Below are positions 17,474 through 27,200 of a stretch of DNA of 64,000 nt, one piece after another. This stretch comes from Pseudomonas viridiflava (GTDB lineage: Bacteria > Pseudomonadota > Gammaproteobacteria > Pseudomonadales > Pseudomonadaceae). The position numbers were made by a program, and so were the translations under genes. The DNA lies in the NCBI RefSeq assembly GCF_900601905.1, contig NZ_UWFA01000137.1, forward strand, positions 1 to 64,000, written 5' to 3'. Numbering within the stretch: position 1 is the first letter of the stretch; every line of letters starts with the position of its first letter. Under the pieces are notes generated by a model. That model was given only the letters and a program-made list of their open reading frames with translations, did no database searches and was not told the DNA's origin.

Positions 17474-18409
17474 CTAGGGGTGGCGGGTTCCCTCCTCACG
17501 TGACAGCGCGATAAGGCTGTCCAGCCGAGCACCTTGAAAAGCGACGACCGTTCCTTGCTCGAAGACCTTGCGCGCCAAGCCGGTCAATACCGTGCCCGGA
17601 GGGAATTCAATGTGCAGCCGCGCACCGCGCTCGTAGGCTGTCTGCACGGTGCTACGCCAGTCGATGACCCGGCACATGTTGAACGCCAGGTCATCGCGCA
17701 GCTTGTCGGCGGTCAACATCGGCCGGGCGGTGCTGGCGCTCAGATAACGAACGCCAGGCGCCGACACCGACACCTTGGCAAAAGCGGCGGCCAGGGTTTG
17801 CGCCGGTTGCTCCAGCAGCGCGCAATGGGACGGCACACTTACCGCCAGGCGCTTGACCGTGGCCGCACCACCCGCTTTCGCCAGTCGCGCCACCTCGGCC
17901 ATGGCCTCGGCTTTACCCGCAATCACACACTGATTCTCGGCATTGATATTGGCCAGATAAACCGGAGTTGCCGCGCTGTGAATCCGGGCGACCAGCGCCT
18001 CAACCGTGGCCTGGTCCAGCCCGATGATTGCCGTCATGCCATAGCCTTCGGGATACGCGCTTTGCATCAACTCTGCGCGCAAGGCCACCAGCCGAACGGC
18101 GTCGCTGAAGGTCAGCGAACCGGCGATGACGGCGGCCGGATACGCGCCGATGGACAGCCCTGCGACCATGTCAGGCATACAGCCTTTGGCCTGCAGCACA
18201 CGGGCACAGGACACGCCCGCAATCAATAAACACAACTGAACTGCACGGGTCGACTGCAACGCTTGAGGCGTATCCAGCTGCAATACGTCCTCGCCCAACA
18301 CGTCACTGGCTTCCCTCAGGCACTCACGCATCAGCGGTTCATCCGCCAATTGACGCAACATGCCGGGCTGCTGCGCGCCCTGACCGGGGAACACCCAGAA
18401 ACTGCTCAT
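17474..18409 (-). CDS. mdcH: Malonate decarboxylase, malonyl-CoA:ACP transacylase subunit
   Basis: Primes the decarboxylase by moving malonyl from malonyl-CoA to the carrier protein MdcC. The 311 residues show the FabD-like fold: 'FPGQGAQQPGM' at the N-terminus, the nucleophile elbow 'GLSIGAYPAAVIAG', and 'HCALLEQPAQTL' with the second catalytic histidine. The start codon overlaps the mdcG stop (ATGA). A longer in-frame start lies inside mdcG and is rejected. Confidence 0.9.
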   Translation of the reverse strand: MSSFWVFPGQGAQQPGMLRQLADEPLMRECLREASDVLGEDVLQLDTPQALQSTRAVQLCLLIAGVSCARVLQAKGCMPDMVAGLSIGAYPAAVIAGSLTFSDAVRLVALRAELMQSAYPEGYGMTAIIGLDQATVEALVARIHSAATPVYLANINAENQCVIAGKAEAMAEVARLAKAGGAATVKRLAVSVPSHCALLEQPAQTLAAAFAKVSVSAPGVRYLSASTARPMLTADKLRDDLAFNMCRVIDWRSTVQTAYERGARLHIEFPPGTVLTGLARKVFEQGTVVAFQGARLDSLIALSREEGTRHP

Positions 18410-19032
18410 GCGCAGGCCTCGGCCGGTTGCCAGGGCTGCTCTACCAGCCACGCACCGCGCTCGCTTTTGAGCAGTACCTGACGCGACGCACCTGCCCACT
18501 CGCGCAGGGCCAGCGCGCCGAACGGGGTCTGCAATTGCACGTCGATCCGGCAGACGGCGCGGTCCAGAACGTCGACCCATTCGGCCGCCCAGTCACGGCC
18601 CACAAAGTGCGGTGTGCGAATGAGCAGATCCAGGTCGCTGTGCTCGTGCAGCGCGGCAACTGCGCTGGCCAGCTCGAAGCCCGCGCTGCCGGTCACGCCC
18701 CAGCTCAAACCGAGTAGATCCATCAACGGCCGAACCTGTCTGAGCGCCTGCAGAGCGGGCCAGTCCTGCTCGGCATGTCGATGCGTCAACTGTTCAGGAC
18801 GCACGCAACGGCGAATGTCGCTGTGTGACATCAGTGCTGCATAACGCTGCTCGCGACGCACACCGCGAACACCGACGGCCACCAGCCCACGCGGCACCAA
18901 GGCACGCCGCACCACCACCGGATGCTCAAGGCCCAGCGCCTCACGGGCCCACTGCGGCGCACCGGCGGGCAGCGCGGACACAGGCATGCCCCACAACAAA
19001 TCGTGGGGCAGCACGGCGAGCTCGGTGTTCAT
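18406..19032 (-). CDS. mdcG: Holo-ACP synthase of malonate decarboxylase (phosphoribosyl-dephospho-CoA transferase)
   Basis: Attaches the 2'-(5''-triphosphoribosyl)-3'-dephospho-CoA prosthetic group to the MdcC carrier. The 208-residue protein begins 'LPHDLLWG' and has the nucleotidyltransferase pair of aspartates in 'HEHSDLDLLIRTP', as in CitX-type enzymes. It starts directly after the mdcE stop and overlaps mdcH by four bases. Confidence 0.88.
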   Translation of the reverse strand: MNTELAVLPHDLLWGMPVSALPAGAPQWAREALGLEHPVVVRRALVPRGLVAVGVRGVRREQRYAALMSHSDIRRCVRPEQLTHRHAEQDWPALQALRQVRPLMDLLGLSWGVTGSAGFELASAVAALHEHSDLDLLIRTPHFVGRDWAAEWVDVLDRAVCRIDVQLQTPFGALALREWAGASRQVLLKSERGAWLVEQPWQPAEACA

Positions 19033-19833
19033 TTACCACTGCGCCCGCAGCAGTTCGCGAACTCTCGATGAAGCCTGGCGATTGCTGGCACCAAGTCGGC
19101 TGCTCAGATCATTGCCGGTGGCCTGCACGTCTTTTATCGCGCTGCACAACACCTCCTGCACATGGCCGATATCGCTGCCCGAAGGCTGCTCGATCTGGCT
19201 GACCGAGAGGGTTTCCCAGAGCAGACCGAGGCTGGCGTAGTTCTCGATGTCGTACGCCATGGGCGGGATGCTGGCGGCGAGTTTTTCCAGTTCATCAACG
19301 CTGCGCAATGTGACCCGGGCTGCGGACTCCTTGCCCATGGCGTGAACCATGACCCCCGGGTCGCGCAGCGCAATCAGACGGTTAGCCTGATAACCATGGG
19401 CGAGAAACGCCCCTGACATCGCCTTGCCCACCAGCAAGGCAATCACTGGATGCCCCGCCAGACGAGCGCGGGCATAACTGTCCACGGCACCGGCCAGGGC
19501 CTGATGAATGCCCAGCGCTTCTTCACGCCGACCATAAGCCTGGCTCGGCACATCCACGATGGCGATCAGGGCGCGCTTGTGTTCGCTATCGCGATCCAGC
19601 TCGATGGCCGAATCCACCGCCTTGGCCAGGCCCCAGCCTTCCAGCAGGCCGACTTCGCCATTGCGGGCACGGGGGAAGCGGTTGTCCGCGTCCGCCACCA
19701 CGGCCAGAAACCGCGCTGGCTGTTCGCCCAGTACGCCGTCTGCCGCCTTCACCGAGTGGGGCAAGCCCACCACTTCGGCAGCGTTGGCACTGAGCGCCGT
19801 GAACCAGTTCAAACCTCGTTGGGAAGGATTCAT
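19033..19833 (-). CDS. mdcE: Malonate decarboxylase gamma subunit
   Basis: With MdcD it forms the heterodimer that decarboxylates malonyl-ACP. 266 residues of crotonase/carboxyltransferase type: 'SQAYGRREEALGIHQALAGA', 'LVGKAMSGAFLAHGYQANRL' and 'AMGKESAARVT'. The start overlaps the mdcD stop by four bases. The protein is soluble and needs no biotin in this type of enzyme. Confidence 0.9.
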   Translation of the reverse strand: MNPSQRGLNWFTALSANAAEVVGLPHSVKAADGVLGEQPARFLAVVADADNRFPRARNGEVGLLEGWGLAKAVDSAIELDRDSEHKRALIAIVDVPSQAYGRREEALGIHQALAGAVDSYARARLAGHPVIALLVGKAMSGAFLAHGYQANRLIALRDPGVMVHAMGKESAARVTLRSVDELEKLAASIPPMAYDIENYASLGLLWETLSVSQIEQPSGSDIGHVQEVLCSAIKDVQATGNDLSSRLGASNRQASSRVRELLRAQW

Positions 19834-20681
19834 GATGTCGCCCCCTGATAGAGTTCGCGCACGACCTGCGGCTCAACTTGCGAAGTGGTGTCCAGCCGCG
19901 CCAGGCGCTGCAGAAACAGCTCATGCTGACTGCTGCGTTCTTTAGCCGGTACGCCGAGGCTGATCCAGCCGGTTACCTGCTCGCGAATCGCCTGCACGTC
20001 ATCTGCCGCGAAACCGTCCACGAGATGGCTGGCAAAACGCTGCTCGCCGCCGGTCAGGCTCCAGATGAACGGCCGGTCCCGGGAATCGTATTCGTCGATG
20101 CCAGCTTCCTGCTCGATCACCTGCGGGCCGTTCAAGCCCAGGCGCGCTTCCTGAGTGACCAGCAAATAGCTGCACAGGCCCGCCGCGATGGACATGCCGC
20201 CGAAACAACCGACGCTGCCCGCCACCACACCAATCACCGGCTGATACTGGCGCAGGTCGACGATGGCGGCATGGATCTCGGCAATTGCCGCCAGCCCGAG
20301 GTTGGCCTCCTGCAAACGCACGCCGCCGGTTTCCAGCAGCAGAATCGCCGCCGTGGGGATGCCGTTGCGGTTGTCTTCGGCGGCCAGTTCCAGTGCGCCA
20401 GCCATTTTTGCGCCGCCGACTTCGCCCATGCTGCCGCCCTGGAAAGCGCCTTCGATGGCAGCAATCACGACCGGCAAACCACCGACCGTGCCTTTGCCGA
20501 CAATCACGCCATCATCGGCCTGGGCGACGATGCCTTGCTGGATCAGCCAGGGCGACATCACGCGATCGAACGGGCCGATCAGTTCACGAAAACTGCCTTC
20601 ATCGAGCAGCGCTTGCGCACGCTGGCGAGCACCGAGTTCGACAAAGCTGTGTTGCGCAAGCAAGCGTGCGGTATCAGTCAT
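19830..20681 (-). CDS. mdcD: Malonate decarboxylase beta subunit
   Basis: Partner of MdcE in the decarboxylase, 283 residues. It has 'PFDRVMSPWLIQQGIVAQAD', 'IAAIEGAFQGGSMGEVGGAK', 'LLLETGGVRLQEANLGLAA' and 'GSVGCFGGMSIAAGLCSYLL', the carboxyltransferase-beta-like blocks of MdcD. I start it at ATG 20681, giving MTDTARLLAQHSFVEL; this overlaps the end of mdcC by eight bases. Confidence 0.9.
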   Translation of the reverse strand: MTDTARLLAQHSFVELGARQRAQALLDEGSFRELIGPFDRVMSPWLIQQGIVAQADDGVIVGKGTVGGLPVVIAAIEGAFQGGSMGEVGGAKMAGALELAAEDNRNGIPTAAILLLETGGVRLQEANLGLAAIAEIHAAIVDLRQYQPVIGVVAGSVGCFGGMSIAAGLCSYLLVTQEARLGLNGPQVIEQEAGIDEYDSRDRPFIWSLTGGEQRFASHLVDGFAADDVQAIREQVTGWISLGVPAKERSSQHELFLQRLARLDTTSQVEPQVVRELYQGATS

Positions 20682-20973
20682 GGCCGATCTCCTCGAAACC
20701 TTGCTCCAGCCGCAAGCGCACCACACCGGGCGTTGCGCCGAAGTCGTGAATATCAATGGCCAGTGCCGGCGGCGTCTGGCCGTCGAACATGCGCTCGAAC
20801 AAATGCTGCCAGCGCGCAGACGCACCATTCACCGAAGTCACCACGTTGATCGACAGCTTGCCGGGCACGCCAGGTTCCAGGAGCACTTCCAGGTCGCCAG
20901 AACCGACGCAACCCACCAGCGCCCTGCCGAGCGGAGGTTGCCCGGCAGGGAATTCAAATGACAGGGTTTCCAT
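20674..20973 (-). CDS. mdcC: Malonate decarboxylase acyl carrier protein (delta subunit)
   Basis: Carrier of 99 residues on which acetyl and malonyl are bound as thioesters during the cycle. The prosthetic group attaches to the serine in 'GCVGSGDLEVLL' (S25), the conserved site of MdcC/CitD carriers. It starts at ATG 20973, two bases after the mdcB stop. Confidence 0.9.
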   Translation of the reverse strand: METLSFEFPAGQPPLGRALVGCVGSGDLEVLLEPGVPGKLSINVVTSVNGASARWQHLFERMFDGQTPPALAIDIHDFGATPGVVRLRLEQGFEEIGHD

Positions 20974-20975
20974 GA

Positions 20976-21857
20976 TCAAACACTCCTCGATTCAGAGCCG
21001 AGCGCAGGCTCAAGGCTATCGATGAACAGGCAGGCGGCGAGCAAATCGGCGGCACCACCGGGTGAGGCATTGAGTTGCAGCAACTGCTGATCGAGCTCGT
21101 GCAGACAACGCCGACCGGCCAGGCTTGCGCTGCCGCCAGCATCCAGCACCCGCTGCGCGCCCTGCTGCATGGCTTGCAGGCCTTCAAGCCCGGCGCGATA
21201 CAACACGCAGGTGTCCGCCAGGCTGGTCATGATCGCGAGCAAGGCATCGAGTCGCGCGTTCTGCTCACCACTGCCGTTGGCGCGACTGCGGTGCAGTTGC
21301 GGCAGACCGTTTTGCATGACCGCCGGGAAACCCAGCTGCGCCTGCTCTCTGGCCCCCATGGCGCCATAACGCTGGGCAACCAGAGCGCCGTGGCTTTGCT
21401 GGGCAACGACATGGCGGTCATTGATCAGGGCCAGCTTTGCAGCCCGCAGCGTCAATGGCCCTGCTGCGCAGTTATCCGCTTGCAGTGCAGCAGCAGTGAC
21501 CAACAGGCCCAGCGCCCAGATAGCGCCGCGATGGGTGTTCACGCCCTCGGTGGTGCGCAGCATCGCGGCTTCGCCTTCGCGGCCGATACGTCCCAGCGCT
21601 TCGCGCAGCGGTTGGCCGATCTCGGCAAACTCTACGGTAGCCTCGGCCATGTCTTTGAACATGGGCCACAACGACAGCGCCGAGGCGTGCATCAGGCCCA
21701 GATGCAGATCGCGGTGCGCGCCGCTGCCACGTCGGTCAACCAGCGCCGGTTTGGGCGACAGGTCCGCCTCGTCGATCAGTGCATCCACGGCAAGGTCAGC
21801 CAGATGCTCGGCGAACAGCAACCGTTCAGAGGGGGCTTTGTGTGCGAGTGCGCTCAT
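20976..21857 (-). CDS. mdcB: Triphosphoribosyl-dephospho-CoA synthase
   Basis: Makes the prosthetic-group precursor from ATP and dephospho-CoA, as CitG does for citrate lyase. The 293 residues include '[19 protein letters not shown]', '[18 protein letters not shown]' and '[19 protein letters not shown]', all conserved in the CitG/MdcB family. The start overlaps the mdcA stop by four bases. Confidence 0.9.
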   Translation of the reverse strand: MSALAHKAPSERLLFAEHLADLAVDALIDEADLSPKPALVDRRGSGAHRDLHLGLMHASALSLWPMFKDMAEATVEFAEIGQPLREALGRIGREGEAAMLRTTEGVNTHRGAIWALGLLVTAAALQADNCAAGPLTLRAAKLALINDRHVVAQQSHGALVAQRYGAMGAREQAQLGFPAVMQNGLPQLHRSRANGSGEQNARLDALLAIMTSLADTCVLYRAGLEGLQAMQQGAQRVLDAGGSASLAGRRCLHELDQQLLQLNASPGGAADLLAACLFIDSLEPALGSESRSV

Positions 21858-23533
21858 CACCAACTCCTGAATTTGGCAGGCGGGTTGTATAAACCGCCGG
21901 ACCACTGGACCAGATCGGCAATGCTCTTGGCGGCGAGCAGTTCGCGGCTGGCATCCGTGCGGCGGATGCCTAGGTCTTCGGGTAACGCGATCAGCCCTTC
22001 GCGGCGCATGCGGGCGGTGTCTTTCGGGTTATGGCGCATGCCAATCACGGTTACACCTGCCACGGCGGCAATCATCGCCTGGCGTTCTTCCAGGCTGCGC
22101 GCCTTGTACAGGTAGGCGATGCCTTCCTCGGTGAGCAAGTGGGTCACGTCATCGCCGTAGATCATGATTGGTGCCAGGGGCATACCGCTTTTCTTCGCGA
22201 CTTCAACGGCGTCCAGGGTTTCGACGAAGGTCGGTTTGCCGCCTTCCTGAAAAGTCTCGACCATTTGCACCACGAGCTTTTTGCCGCGCTCAAGGTAGGC
22301 ATCCGGGCCGTCGCCACTGTGCTGTTTCATGTCCAGCCAGGCCGGGGTCGGATGCCGACGCCCGCGTGGGTCGTGGCCCATGTTCGGTGCACCACCAAAA
22401 CCCGCCAGGCGGCCACGGGTCACGGTCGAGGAGTGCCCGTCGCCATCGACCTGCAGCGTCGCGCCGATGAACAGATCCACAGCGTACTGCCCCGCCAGTT
22501 GGCACATCATCCGGTTGGAGCGCAGCGAGCCATCGCGACCGGTGAAGAACACATCCGGCCGGGCGGCGATGTAATTTTCCATGCCCAGTTCGGTGCCGAA
22601 ACAATGCACGCTTTCCACCCAGCCGCTTTCAATGGCGGGGATCAGGGTCGGGTGGGGGTTGAGAGTCCAGTTGCGGCAGATCTTGCCTTTGAGGCCGAGG
22701 GATTCGCCGTAGGTCGGCAGGATCAATTCGATGGCGGCGGTGTTGAACCCGATGCCGTGGTTGAGGGACTGCACGTTATGTTTTTCGTAGATGCCGCGAA
22801 TCGCCATCATCGCCATCAACACATGCACCGGCTTGATGTGGCGCGGGTCGCGGGTGAACAGCGGTTCGATGTAGAACGGTTTGTCGGCCACCACCACAAA
22901 GTCGACCCATGACGCCGGGATATCGACCCGAGGCAGCTCGCTGACGTCGTCCACCAACTGGTTGACCTGAACGATGACAATGCCGTCGCTGAACGCGGCA
23001 GGTTCGATCAAGGCGGGCGTGTCTTCGGTACTCGGCCCGGTGTAGATATTGCCCGCCCGGTCGGCCATGAACCCGGCCGAGAGCACCACGTTGGGAATCA
23101 GGTCGACTACCAACCGCGAGTACAGCTCGATATAGGTATGAATCGCGCCGATTTCCAGCAGGCCGTCTTCCAGCAACTGGCTGATGCGCAGGCTTTGGGT
23201 ACCGGCAAACGAGAAGTCGAGCTTGCGGGCGATGCCGCGCTCGAACAGATCCAGATGCTCGGAGCGCCCGACACTGGGCATGATCATATGCAGATCGTGC
23301 AGCCTGGCCGGGTCGACTTTGGCCAGCGCACGGGAAAGGAAATCCGCCTGCTTCTGGTTATTGCCCTCCAGCACCACGCGGTCGCCAGGCATCATCAAGG
23401 CTTCAAGGGCGGCGACGATGCTATCGGTCGGCAACACCACACCATCAGCCAGATGCCGCACCTGTTCGAGTCGCCGCTGTTTTTCACTTCGCCGACGCAA
23501 CCAGCGTGCGTCGGGGGTCGTTATTGTTGTCAT
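21857..23533 (-). CDS. mdcA: Malonate decarboxylase alpha subunit (acetyl-ACP:malonate transferase)
   Basis: Exchanges the acetyl group on MdcC for malonate, the first step of each cycle. At 558 residues it has the usual length; blocks include '[20 protein letters not shown]', '[20 protein letters not shown]', '[20 protein letters not shown]' and '[20 protein letters not shown]', the last a signature of MdcA. ATG 23533 has GGAG five bases upstream; a GTG six bases earlier is less likely. It is the first gene of the operon, so the regulated promoter lies in the 204 bases before it. Confidence 0.92.
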   Translation of the reverse strand: MTTITTPDARWLRRRSEKQRRLEQVRHLADGVVLPTDSIVAALEALMMPGDRVVLEGNNQKQADFLSRALAKVDPARLHDLHMIMPSVGRSEHLDLFERGIARKLDFSFAGTQSLRISQLLEDGLLEIGAIHTYIELYSRLVVDLIPNVVLSAGFMADRAGNIYTGPSTEDTPALIEPAAFSDGIVIVQVNQLVDDVSELPRVDIPASWVDFVVVADKPFYIEPLFTRDPRHIKPVHVLMAMMAIRGIYEKHNVQSLNHGIGFNTAAIELILPTYGESLGLKGKICRNWTLNPHPTLIPAIESGWVESVHCFGTELGMENYIAARPDVFFTGRDGSLRSNRMMCQLAGQYAVDLFIGATLQVDGDGHSSTVTRGRLAGFGGAPNMGHDPRGRRHPTPAWLDMKQHSGDGPDAYLERGKKLVVQMVETFQEGGKPTFVETLDAVEVAKKSGMPLAPIMIYGDDVTHLLTEEGIAYLYKARSLEERQAMIAAVAGVTVIGMRHNPKDTARMRREGLIALPEDLGIRRTDASRELLAAKSIADLVQWSGGLYNPPAKFRSW

Positions 23534-23645
23534 GTCCACTCCACGATTTCGCTGTCGTGGGCCACCTTAGGAGCTAAGTGGGCAGGCATCAATCAAGCGC
23601 AGAGCCGGAACGTTACGCTCAGGGTAACGATGCCGGGATGACGAC

Positions 23646-23672
23646 GTAGGACCGGCTTTAGCCGGGAAGACC
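23646..23672. repeat. Single REP unit
   Basis: One unpaired REP unit (GTAGGACCGGCTTTAGCCGG) between mdcA and chpC, close to the likely mdc promoter region. Confidence 0.6.
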
Positions 23673-23737
23673 TCAGGCCACCCACTCCAGGTCTATCGTC
23701 TGAAATGACGCATTCGCCAATTCAATTGATACCTTCG

Positions 23738-24205
23738 CTACGCCAACCCCGCCTCAACCAACCACTGCTCCAACCCCACCAGATCGGGAATCCTGGCGAC
23801 GGTTTCGCCGACTTGCACCGCTGCCAGTTCCAGCTCATGCAACGGCACGTCGACGTAGCTCAGCTGGTTGTCGACCTTGCACGAGCGCGGGATGCCCTGA
23901 ATCAGCAAGGCGATGAATTTCAGGTTGTCACGGCCGCCGAGGGCATTGAGGACCACGATGCGCGCCCGGCCACCGACCCTCGCCCGGGCACCACAGGCCG
24001 CTTCGAAACTGAGCAGCGGCAAGGCGTGCTGGCGCCAGCTGATCTGCCCCAGGTACCACAACGGCGCACCGGGTTCAGCGCTGCAGTCCTGATAGTCGAT
24101 GAGCTCGGCAACCGCCACGTTGGGCAACAGCAGACTGCGATCGTCCAGCGGCAGGATCAGCCCGGTCAGCGTCGCCATCTGGCTTGAATGAGCGGTATTA
24201 GGCAT
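23738..24205 (-). CDS. chpC: CheW-like adaptor ChpC
   Basis: CheW-domain protein of 155 residues: 'LILPLDDRSLLLPNVAVAEL', 'GAPLWYLGQISWRQHALPLL', 'RIVVLNALGG'. In P. aeruginosa ChpC is a second adaptor that links extra receptors to the ChpA kinase. It begins inside the last codons of chpA (8-base overlap) and closes the operon. In P. aeruginosa chpB separates chpA and chpC; here it is absent. Confidence 0.88.
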   Translation of the reverse strand: MPNTAHSSQMATLTGLILPLDDRSLLLPNVAVAELIDYQDCSAEPGAPLWYLGQISWRQHALPLLSFEAACGARARVGGRARIVVLNALGGRDNLKFIALLIQGIPRSCKVDNQLSYVDVPLHELELAAVQVGETVARIPDLVGLEQWLVEAGLA

Positions 24206-27200
24206 TGACCTGACTCCAGTGGGCGATGCTTTCGAGCAGCATCGATTCCTGATAGGGCTTGCTCAGGTATTGATTGACGCCAATAGCCATGGCTCGGTCG
24301 CGGTGTTTCTGGCCGGAGCGCGAGGTGATCATGATGATCGGCAGATCCTTGAGGTGTGGGTCGGCGCGAATCTGGCTGGCGACTTCAAACCCATCCATGC
24401 GTGGCATTTCGATATCCAGCAGCAGGATGTCAGGCACCCGATCCTGCAGCAGCGCCATGGCGTCGACCCCATCCTTGGCGGTGAGCACAGTCATGCCGTT
24501 GCGCTCCAGCAAACGGCTGGTGACCTTGCGCACGGTCACCGAATCATCCACCACCATCACCAGCAACGGGCGCGCCTGCTCGGCTTCGCTGTAGGTCGCG
24601 GTGGCCTCCCCGCGAGCCTGTTGCGCCGCCAGGCGACTGTGCAGCAAACGAATGTGCGCGAGCAAATCAAGAATCAGCACCACCCGACCATCCCCCAGAA
24701 TGGTCGCTCCGGAGATGCCCTGCACCCGGGCAAACTGCGGCCCGAGGCTTTTCACGACAATTTCCCGCGAGCCCGCCAGTGCATCGACCTGCACCGCAAC
24801 CCATTGGTCCTGGACATGCACCAGCAACACCGGCAACGGCTCGGTCTGGCCGATCAGACGGGTGGGCAGGCTGTTGTTGAGCAACTCGCCCAGGTAACGC
24901 AACTCGTAACTGCGCTGACCGTACTGGTAGCGCGGCGGTGATGCCTGATAACACGCCTCCAGTTCGTTGGGCATGACCCGCACGATGCCTTCGACAGTGT
25001 TGAGCGGCACCGCGTATTGCTCTTCGCCGCACTGCACCATCAGCGCGCGGTTGACCGAGACCGAAAACGGCAGACGAATCCTGAACAAGGCGCCCTGCCC
25101 CTGCACCGATTCAATGACCATGGTGCCGCCCAGTTGCTTGACCTCGGCGTGCACCACATCCATGCCAATGCCGCGCCCGGAAATCTGCGTCACGGTTTCT
25201 GCGGTCGAGAACCCCGGAGCGAGGATGAACTGCAAGGTTTCATGATCGCCGGGGCTGGCGTCAGGGCCGATCATCCCGCGCTTGAGTGCCTTGCGGCGCA
25301 CGGCGTGCAGATCAACGCCCGCGCCGTCATCGGTCATTTCGATGACGATGTCGGCGCCCTGGTGTTTCAGGCTCAGGGTAATGCTGCCGACCTCTGGCTT
25401 GCCCAGGGTCAGACGTTTTTCAGCGCTTTCCAGGCCATGATCAATGGCGTTGCGCAGCATGTGTTCCAGCGGCGCGACCATGCGCTCCAGCACGCTGCGG
25501 TCCATCTGGCCCTGGGGATTGTCGACTTCGAAATGGACCTTTTTGTGCAATTCGCCGGACACCTGCCGCACGATGCGCTGCAGCCGCGGCACCAGGCGCT
25601 CGAACGGCACCATGCGCGTGCGCATCAAGCGCTCCTGCAAATCGGTGTTGACCCGTGCCTGTTGCAACAACAAGGTCTGGGCATCGCTGGCCCGACTGTC
25701 GAGGGTTTCCTTGAGGTCCATCAAATCAGACGCGGACTCGAACAGCGCACGGGACAACTGCTGCAATTGCGAATGGCGATCCATCTCCAGCGGGTCGAAA
25801 TCCTCATAGCCCAGCCGCTCGGCCTGCACCTGCTCACGGCTGAGAATGCTGCCCTGGGTTTCCATGTCCAGACGCCGCAATTGGTCGCGCATCCGCTCGA
25901 TGGTGGTGGCCATTTCCACCAATGTGCCTTCGGCATCGATGACCTGCTGCTCGATACGCCCACGGAAAATCGAGGTCTCGCCCGCCAGATTGACCAGGGT
26001 TTCCAGCTCCTCGGCAGGCACTTTGACCATCTCGCTGGCCGAGCGCTCGGCTTCAGCTTCGCTGGCGGCCCTGGTTGGCGGGGCAGGTAGCGGCGCTGGC
26101 TCGGGCTGCGGCGCAGCAAGCACTGGCGGTGCGGCCGCGATCACCTGCGAGGTAGCCGGGTCGGCCTGCCTGCGGATGCTCTGGATCAACAACTCGGCGC
26201 TGGGCAGTGGCTTGTCTTCGCGCACCGCGTCAAGCATGTCGGCGAGCAGGTCATGGCCGCTCTGCAGCAGGCTGATGGTCAGCGGGTTGACGCGCAACAC
26301 ACCGGCAGAAAGCCCTTCATACAGCGATTCCAGTTCGTGGGCCAGGTCACCAATCGGGGCAATGGCAACCATGCGCGCGCCCCCTTTCAAGGTGTGCAGA
26401 TCGCGCAGCAGGTTTTCCACTTCCAGCAGGCTTTCGGGCTCGGCCTGCCAGCGCGCCATGGCGGCGCCGGAGCTTTCGATGATGTCGAAACCTTCTTCGA
26501 GAAAGATTTCCAGCAGCTCAGTATCAGGTGCGTCGGGCGCTGGTGCCGCCAGCTCGGCCTTGCCTTCGGGTTCGCCGCCCTGGCCGGTCGCACTGCCCAG
26601 CCGAACCGCGTTGATGGCCGCGACCAGCGCGGCCGGGTCACTCAGCGGCTGTTTGTTCTGCAATTGTTCCAGTATCTGCGCCAGATGATCGTGGCTGTTG
26701 ATCAACAGCTCGGCCAGTTCAGGCGAGTAGCTGTAGCGCCGATCAATCAGCCCTTCATACAACGCTTCCAGTTCGTGGGCCAGATCGCCGACCGGGCCGA
26801 TTTCCGCCATCCGCGCGCCGCCCTTGAGGGTGTGCAGATCGCGCTGCAATGACGGCAGCGGCAAGGTACTGTCCGGCTCATCCAGCCAGCGCTGCAAGGC
26901 GGCGTCGGCACTGTCGAGGATGTCCACCGCTTCTTCGAGGAAGATCTCGACGATTTCGTCGTCCAGCGCGTCCCAGTCCAGCTCAACGGCCTGTTGATTG
27001 CTCAACTGCGCAGTGGCCTCGGCAAGGTCGGTGATGTCATGTGCCTGGCTGCCAGCGCCTTTGATCAGCCCGGTGGCCGACGGATCCAGCGCTTGATCAA
27101 GCAAATCACGCAGCGCCTGAACCCGCTCGGGCTGCGGCTGGACTTGCTGCCCCGCCGCCACCTGGTCGAGCATGTTGATCAGCGCTTCGTGGGCGTGCTC

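Noticed and set aside
18410..18580. Longer MdcH with an N-terminal extension
   Set aside because: The extension overlaps mdcG and is Arg-rich; the family starts at the FPGQGAQQPG block.
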